Shown here: positions 32,750-37,258 of the stretch, piece by piece
Position numbering within the stretch: position 1 is the first letter of the stretch
Layout of the letters: the number at the start of each line of letters is the position of its first letter
Source: CBDUEV01 sp965366365
Lineage (GTDB): Bacteria > Actinomycetota > Acidimicrobiia > Spongiisociales > JAENVV01
Length of the DNA: 37,258 nt
Assembly (NCBI GenBank): GCA_965366365.1
Contig: CBDUEV010000025.1
Location: 1-37,258, forward strand
Reading direction: 5' to 3'
Notes under the pieces: generated by a model
The model's input: the letters and a program-made list of their open reading frames with translations, nothing else
Told to the model about the DNA's origin: nothing
Database searches by the model: none
Made by a program: the position numbers and the translations under genes

Positions 32750-33648
32750 ACCCGGACCGATCTGTGCAGGTCACCGAGCGAAAGCAGGATTTCGGTGGCG
32801 AGCTTCCCGTAGTCGTCCGCCAGGCCGCCGGCGGCCGAAGAAAACCGGTCGGCTTCGCCGGCCTTCGAGCGGCGAATACGCTCACTGATCGACACTTTTT
32901 CCGCCTCGGTCGCCTTCGTCCGATACTCGTGTGCAAGGGTTCCGGTCCGGCGCATGTCGTACGCTCCTCGCTCTGATCGGCGAATCACGGACTTGAGGAC
33001 CGGTGCCGCGTCCCCGAGTTCCGCCACGAGTTCGGCGCGCACCTCTCTCCGGATGACTGTTCCTGAGGTGCTGAAATCGAACAGCGCCACCCCGAGCAGT
33101 TCCAGACCCGGATTGACGGTGCGGCGTACCGCTCCGAACTGGCGGGCCATCAACTCCAAACCGTCGAGGGATCCGTCGTCGAAACGCACCGGGATCACCA
33201 CCCAGTGCGAGGCGGCCAGAGCGGCGTCGACCGCCACGCCTCCGGCCGGAGGCGAGTCGATGAGGACGAGGTCATAGTTCTTGGCGATGGGGGCGAGGAC
33301 GCGGGCGATGTCGGTGATGGCGGTGGGGTCGACGCTGCGGCGGTTGCTCAAGACGGCAACGAGGTCGGTGGTCGCTGCTCCGGCAGGCAACGCGTCGAGG
33401 CGTGGTCGCACGTTTCGAAGCGGCTCGAGGGATGCGCCGGAAACAACCGCATGAAGGAGGCCTTCGCCCTCGTCGCTCATGCCGCGTTGCTTGTATCCGA
33501 GATCGGAGCCCAGGTTGCCCTGTGGGTCGAGGTCCACCGTCAACACTCTCCAGCCCGACTGGGCGGCGAGGCCGGCGACGTTGGCGCAGATCGACGTCTT
33601 GCCTACCCCGCCCTTGCCGTTGCCGAACATGATCGAATTGGCGAGCAC
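32746..33648 (-). CDS. ParA-family ATPase
   Basis: The 300-residue protein is a ParA/Soj-type ATPase with a deviant Walker A GNGKGGVGKTS (signature Lys12 and Lys17), VDLDPQGNLGSDLG, and Walker B DLVLIDSPPAGG. It lacks the N-terminal HTH of type Ia plasmid ParA proteins, so the RHH partner likely provides DNA recognition (type Ib). The GTG at 33648 has GGAAGGA four bases upstream; longer frames run through the operator. Its C-terminus (residues about 230-290) is a variable helical region. A type Ib partition pair is typical of plasmids; here it is chromosomal, between ligase and Ku. Confidence 0.92.
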   Translation of the reverse strand: MLANSIMFGNGKGGVGKTSICANVAGLAAQSGWRVLTVDLDPQGNLGSDLGYKQRGMSDEGEGLLHAVVSGASLEPLRNVRPRLDALPAGAATTDLVAVLSNRRSVDPTAITDIARVLAPIAKNYDLVLIDSPPAGGVAVDAALAASHWVVIPVRFDDGSLDGLELMARQFGAVRRTVNPGLELLGVALFDFSTSGTVIRREVRAELVAELGDAAPVLKSVIRRSERGAYDMRRTGTLAHEYRTKATEAEKVSISERIRRSKAGEADRFSSAAGGLADDYGKLATEILLSLGDLHRSVRV

Positions 33649-33673
33649 GCTGTCCTTCCGCAAATCTCGGCGA

Positions 33674-33694
33674 TGTATATACATACTATATACA
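33674..33694 (-). promoter_or_regulatory. inverted-repeat operator over the parA promoter
   Basis: TGTATATA-CATAC-TATATACA is a perfect 8-bp inverted repeat in very A+T-rich DNA. It covers the predicted -10 TATAGT (33685-33690) of parA, with TTGCCC (33707-33712) as a -35 sixteen bases away. It lies 25 nt before the parA start. It is the obvious candidate for autoregulation or a centromere-like site bound by the RHH protein. Confidence 0.75.
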
Positions 33695-33753
33695 CGGCAT
33701 AGACAAGGGCAAAGTCCATTCTTGGGAAGATGGGACGCAACCACCGAGCCCGA

Positions 33754-34539
33754 TCAGGAGGCGGCGCGCTTCTCCTTGGTGGCTTCGACCGAGGCTTTCA
33801 GAGCTTCGAGAAGGTCGATGACCTTGGTCGGCTCCGGGGCGTCAGGAGCCACGATCTCCTGGCCGTCCACCTTCATCCGGGCCAACTCTTCGATGGAGGT
33901 TCGGCTCTCATCCACCCACGCCTCTGGATCGAACTCCGCGCTGAGGTTGTCGATGATCATCTGCGCCATGGCGACCTCTTCCTCTCGGATCTCGACGGGT
34001 TCTTCGAGTTCCTCAAAGGCCGGAGCGCGGATCTCATCGGGCCAGTACATCGTCTCGAGAACGAGGACCCCGTCCTTGGCGCGCAGGGTGGCGAGGTGCT
34101 GCTTCTCTCGGAGCGCCACCTTGCAGATCCCCACTCTCCCGGCGTCTTTCAAGGCTTCCAGGAGTATTCGGTAAGCCTTCAGACCCGTCTTCTCGGGCGC
34201 CAGGTAGTACGAGGATTTGTAGTAGATGGCGTCGATGTCGGATTCGTCGACGAACTGAACCACATCCACCAGCTTGGCCCCGCCCGAGGCGCTGGCCGAC
34301 TGGAGTTCCTCGTCGGTGAACACGACGTACTTGCCCTTTTCGACCTCGAACCCTTTGACGATCTCGCCCCATTCCACCTCTTGGCCGTCCGACTCGGCGA
34401 CCCTCTTGTACTTGATGGGGCTGGCGTCCGATTCGCGGAGCATCTTGAACTTCGGGGTTTTGTTCTCGGTGGCCGAATAGAGGCCCACAGGGATGGTGAC
34501 GAGCCCGAAGCTGATGGCGCCTTTCCAGATGGATCGCAT
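33754..34539 (-). CDS. ku: non-homologous end-joining protein Ku
   Basis: Bacterial Ku forms a homodimeric ring on double-strand DNA ends and recruits the ligase. The 261-residue sequence begins MRSIWKGAISFGLVTIPVGLYSAT, typical of the family, and continues with VEWGEIVKGFEVEKGKYVVF, AIYYKSSYYLAPEK and the C-terminal VEIREEEVAMAQMIIDNL. A short Lys-rich tail (ATKEKRAAS) follows the core. The ATG is 6 nt after a TAGAAT box. It is separated from the ligase by the ParA/RHH pair, and its 3' end is 59 nt from the parA operator. Confidence 0.96.
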   Translation of the reverse strand: MRSIWKGAISFGLVTIPVGLYSATENKTPKFKMLRESDASPIKYKRVAESDGQEVEWGEIVKGFEVEKGKYVVFTDEELQSASASGGAKLVDVVQFVDESDIDAIYYKSSYYLAPEKTGLKAYRILLEALKDAGRVGICKVALREKQHLATLRAKDGVLVLETMYWPDEIRAPAFEELEEPVEIREEEVAMAQMIIDNLSAEFDPEAWVDESRTSIEELARMKVDGQEIVAPDAPEPTKVIDLLEALKASVEATKEKRAAS

Positions 34540-34545
34540 GAGCGC

Positions 34546-34551
34546 ATTCTA
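34546..34551 (-). promoter_or_regulatory. -10 box (TAGAAT) for leaderless ku
   Basis: TAGAAT ends exactly 6 nt before the ku ATG on the minus strand, with no Shine-Dalgarno sequence. Confidence 0.55.
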
Positions 34552-34636
34552 TGGCGCCCAACGTCACCGCGCCATGGGGACTAGTCAGTTATCGATCTGA
34601 ACCAGATGTGCCTTGAGGGTCGTTGTATTCGTGCCG

Positions 34637-34674
34637 ATGGGTACGGAGAATCACTCATATTCACCGATCCCCAT
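34637..34674 (+). promoter_or_regulatory. imperfect stem-loop in the region upstream of the DUF11 gene
   Basis: The 229-nt gap between ku and the DUF11 protein is A+T-richer than its surroundings. Here ATGGG/CCCAT, CGG/CCG and GAAT/ATTC pair in order around a 7-nt loop, giving a 12-bp broken stem. It matches no riboswitch I know. An ATG at 34637 is in frame with the DUF11 gene, so part of this may be coding. Confidence 0.35.
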
Positions 34675-34768
34675 ATTCGACTCGCAAGTTGGGTTCCCAC
34701 CACCCGTGAAGTCTCACATCGCACTCGCAGCAAACACGAACGACACCAGCACCGTCTTCCGATCCCTC

Positions 34769-37258
34769 ATGTACCGGCAAACATCGGCCCGTCGGGCCGT
34801 GGCGTGGTTCCTCGCCTTTGCCGTCACCCTGGTCGCCTTGGTGGCGGGGCAGGCCGAGCAGGCCCAAGCTGCCCCGACGAACCTGTGCTATCTCGTCGCT
34901 GACACCGGATCGCCTCACACCTCGAACGACCTGTTCACGATCTACAACCGAACGACTGGCATCGAGACCATGGTGGACGGAGGCTCGTCCAGCACCGACG
35001 GCACCGGGACGACAGCCATCGAAGCAATCGCCTATGACGCCGTCACCTCCACCGTCTATGCCACCAACGCCGGGACCTTCGGGACCATCGATCAGGTGAC
35101 GGGCGAGTTCTCGGCGATCGGCTCGACCGGCTTCGGTGACGTCGACGGGCTAGCGGTCCATCCTTTCACCGGCGTGGTGTTCGGAGCGGCCCGCCTCGGA
35201 GGCGACGATCAGCTCATCTTCATCGACCCGGCGACCGGATCCGCCACCGGCGGGCCGGTCATCCAGACCACGGCCGCCCTCGGTCTCGCCGACATCGATG
35301 ACCTGGCGATCGATTCGGTCTCGGGGAGGCTCTACGGTGCGGCGAACGGCGGCGGTCAGGATCACCTGGTCATCATCGACCCGGTCACCGGCGCCGTCAC
35401 GGACGTCGGTTCCACGGCGCCGGCGTCCGACATGGAGGGGCTCACCATCGATCCGTTCGGGGCGATCCTCGCCACGGATGGAAACGGAACCGGCAGTGGC
35501 GACCTGTGGACGCTCGATCGGAACACGGGAGCCGGTTCGGCGCCGATCAGGCTCGTCTACGGCGACTACGAATCCGTCGAGTGCAACCTCGCTGACGTCA
35601 ACACCATCACCGGCACGGTCTTCCTCGACGCCGATGACGACGCAACGCTCGACCCGGGCGAAACCGGCACGAGCGGAGTGACCGTCCGCCTCTATCGGGA
35701 CGTGAACGGTGACGGGCAGGTCGATGCCGGCGATGTGCTCTTGACGACGACCGCCACCGACGCCAACGGCGAGTACACCTTTGCCTTTCCCGCCACCGGC
35801 GAGTTCGTGGTCGATATCGACGTCGCCAGCCTCCCGGTGGGTGAGACCCTGACCACCGACAACCTCGAAGTCGCCGACTTCGGGACAGGTTTCGGCCTGA
35901 CGGATGCCTCCAATGATTTTGGTCACAATGCCGGCGCCGACCTGTCGATCGCGAAAGTGGCCAGCACGACGACCCCGCTGGTCGGGGCCACCGTGACGTT
36001 CACGATCACCCTCAGCAACGCCGGCAGCCTCACCGCCACCGGTGTCGTCGTCGAGGATCTCCTCCCGGCCGGCCTCAGCTACGACTCCTCGACGACATCG
36101 ACGGGCTCCTACAGCCCGACAACCGGGGTCTGGGATGTCGGCTCGCTCGCCACCGGTGGAGTAGCCACGCTCGAGGTCGTGGCGACGGTGACCGGCCTCG
36201 GTCCCTACACGAATACCGCCGAGGTCACGGCGGCCGATCAGCCGGATCCCGATTCCGTACCGGGCAACGGGGTCCCGACGGAGGATGACCAGGCTGCGGT
36301 GACGATCAATCCCGTCGCACCCGAGCTCACCGTGGCCAAGAGTGCCGACGTCGATCCTGGACCGGTCTCGGCCGGCGATCCGATTACCTACACGCTCACG
36401 GTGACCAACACCGGAACGTCCAGCCAAACCGGAATCTCCATCGACGACCTGCTCCCGCCGGAGGTGACCTACGTCCCCCAGTCCACGGTGGCGACGGGCA
36501 CGGTCGGCTCGGTCACCACGGTGAACAAGACCGTGCGAGATACCTTCTCGAGTGTCTCATATACCAACAACAACGGCACCGACCCCTGGGCCGCCGGGTG
36601 GGTCGAAGCCAACGAGAGCACGAGCCCAACCTCGGGGCGAATCACCATCTCGGCGGGCCAGCTGCGATTCGCCAACCTCGACAGTCGAAGCATCAGCCGG
36701 GGCGTGAATCTCTCCAGCCCTGCCATTCAAAGCGCAGTGCTCACCTTCTCCTACTCGGCTGGATCGATCGGGAATGAAACACTCGCCGCCCAGCTCTGGA
36801 ATGGCGCCTCTTGGGATACAGTCGCCTCGATTTCGGGAGGCTCGGGCACTGTCACCCACAACCTCACCGCAGCCCAACGCTCGGCCGGGACCTCGCTCCG
36901 ATTCCTTTCTGCGTCTGGCGGCTGGGGAAGCAGCGAGAGCGCCTCAGTGGACAACGTGCAGATCGCCTGGACTGAGACCACCACGTCAACGGTTCCGGCC
37001 ACCCGCGACAACATCCCCGGGGGCGCCCACCCGGATCTCCTTCAGGGTGATCCGAACTCCGGCAACCTCGTCACGGCCGGGGATGGTTTCATCCTCCTCC
37101 CCGGCGCTTCGATGACGGTGACCTATCAGGTTCTGGTTGCCTCCACCCTGGACGGATCCGTGACCGACGTGGTCAACCGGGCCAGCCTTTCGTCGACCCA
37201 GCAGCCCGAAACGATCTCGGCCTCCCACGTCATCCCGATCGATTTTGTTCCGGTGTTG
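34769..37258 (+). CDS. large secreted DUF11-repeat surface protein, 3' end cut by window
   Basis: The frame is open for 830 codons to the window edge. A signal peptide (MYRQTSARRAVAWFLAFAVT, cleavage likely after AQA) is followed by a region of about 220 residues with repeated IDPATG/IDPVTG turns that resembles a beta-propeller. Next is an SdrD-B-like domain (ITGTVFLDADDDATLDPGE, then DVNGDGQVDAGD calcium-like loops). A first DUF11 domain (ADLSIAKVASTTTPLVGATV) follows, then a second (PELTVAKSADVDPGPVSAGD) that appears interrupted by a jelly-roll-like insert of about 155 residues before its final strands. Such proteins are cell-surface adhesins or stalk-like matrix proteins. In-frame GTG (34706) and ATG (34637) are alternative starts. 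Confidence 0.85.
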   Translation, partial: MYRQTSARRAVAWFLAFAVTLVALVAGQAEQAQAAPTNLCYLVADTGSPHTSNDLFTIYNRTTGIETMVDGGSSSTDGTGTTAIEAIAYDAVTSTVYATNAGTFGTIDQVTGEFSAIGSTGFGDVDGLAVHPFTGVVFGAARLGGDDQLIFIDPATGSATGGPVIQTTAALGLADIDDLAIDSVSGRLYGAANGGGQDHLVIIDPVTGAVTDVGSTAPASDMEGLTIDPFGAILATDGNGTGSGDLWTLDRNTGAGSAPIRLVYGDYESVECNLADVNTITGTVFLDADDDATLDPGETGTSGVTVRLYRDVNGDGQVDAGDVLLTTTATDANGEYTFAFPATGEFVVDIDVASLPVGETLTTDNLEVADFGTGFGLTDASNDFGHNAGADLSIAKVASTTTPLVGATVTFTITLSNAGSLTATGVVVEDLLPAGLSYDSSTTSTGSYSPTTGVWDVGSLATGGVATLEVVATVTGLGPYTNTAEVTAADQPDPDSVPGNGVPTEDDQAAVTINPVAPELTVAKSADVDPGPVSAGDPITYTLTVTNTGTSSQTGISIDDLLPPEVTYVPQSTVATGTVGSVTTVNKTVRDTFSSVSYTNNNGTDPWAAGWVEANESTSPTSGRITISAGQLRFANLDSRSISRGVNLSSPAIQSAVLTFSYSAGSIGNETLAAQLWNGASWDTVASISGGSGTVTHNLTAAQRSAGTSLRFLSASGGWGSSESASVDNVQIAWTETTTSTVPATRDNIPGGAHPDLLQGDPNSGNLVTAGDGFILLPGASMTVTYQVLVASTLDGSVTDVVNRASLSSTQQPETISASHVIPIDFVPVL

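Overview
The window is GC-rich bacterial chromosome that reads as a member of the Actinomycetota, probably an uncultured Acidimicrobiia-like lineage. The lineage is inferred from gene content: a WhiB protein, a SepX/GlpR-like divisome protein, a DUF3107 protein, frequent GTG/TTG starts, 4-nt ATGA/GTGA gene overlaps, and many genes with a TANNNT box 6-8 nt before the start codon, as in leaderless actinobacterial transcripts. No rRNA, CRISPR array, insertion sequence, integrase or phage gene was seen. Two tRNAs are present: Ala(CGC) on the minus strand and Gln(TTG) on the plus strand.

Layout. 1-3160: the 3' end of a Y-family DNA polymerase IV, then kbl-tdh, which turn threonine into glycine and acetyl-CoA. 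3249-5984: aconitase A on the minus strand. 6124-6812: a membrane protein plus XRE regulator pair with its own promoter/operator. 6799-10320: a SufR-like Fe-S regulator divergent from the Fe-S carrier ATPase mrp, followed by a ThDP-dependent enzyme. 10354-14105 (minus strand): an HtrA-type protease, uppP, a SAF-domain protein, a flavin split-barrel protein and an FmdB zinc ribbon. 14170-19001 (plus strand): plsY-galU-moeA-moaC-mogA, then a short SepX/GlpR-like protein and a translin-family protein. 19034-19253: tRNA-Ala and a fragment resembling a cation-efflux gene.

19328-27557: a lipoprotein metallopeptidase, then rsmI, an AbrB-type regulator (minus strand), tatD-rsmA-ispE, tRNA-Gln, glmU-prs and a YjbQ protein. 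This is the familiar actinobacterial housekeeping block without metG, rpf, rplY or pth in their frequent places. 27559-29246 (minus strand): a two-gene envelope cluster, an NTF2-like/TcpC-like protein and a LysM membrane protein. 29406-31332: DUF3107, whiB, a GDPD phosphodiesterase and a GatB/YqeY protein. 31352-34539: a non-homologous end-joining locus (LigD-type ATP-dependent DNA ligase and Ku) with a plasmid-type ParA plus ribbon-helix-helix pair between the two genes. 34769-37258: the first 830 codons of a large secreted protein with an SdrD-B-like domain and DUF11 repeats, cut by the window edge.

The most unusual parts are the ParA/RHH cassette and its A+T-rich operator inside the NHEJ locus; the molybdenum-cofactor/gephyrin genes next to a SepX/GlpR-like protein and a bacterial translin; the SufR-like regulator facing mrp; a cation-efflux remnant that contains the tRNA-Ala promoter; and a 368-nt gap before rsmI carrying an 18-bp perfect palindrome.
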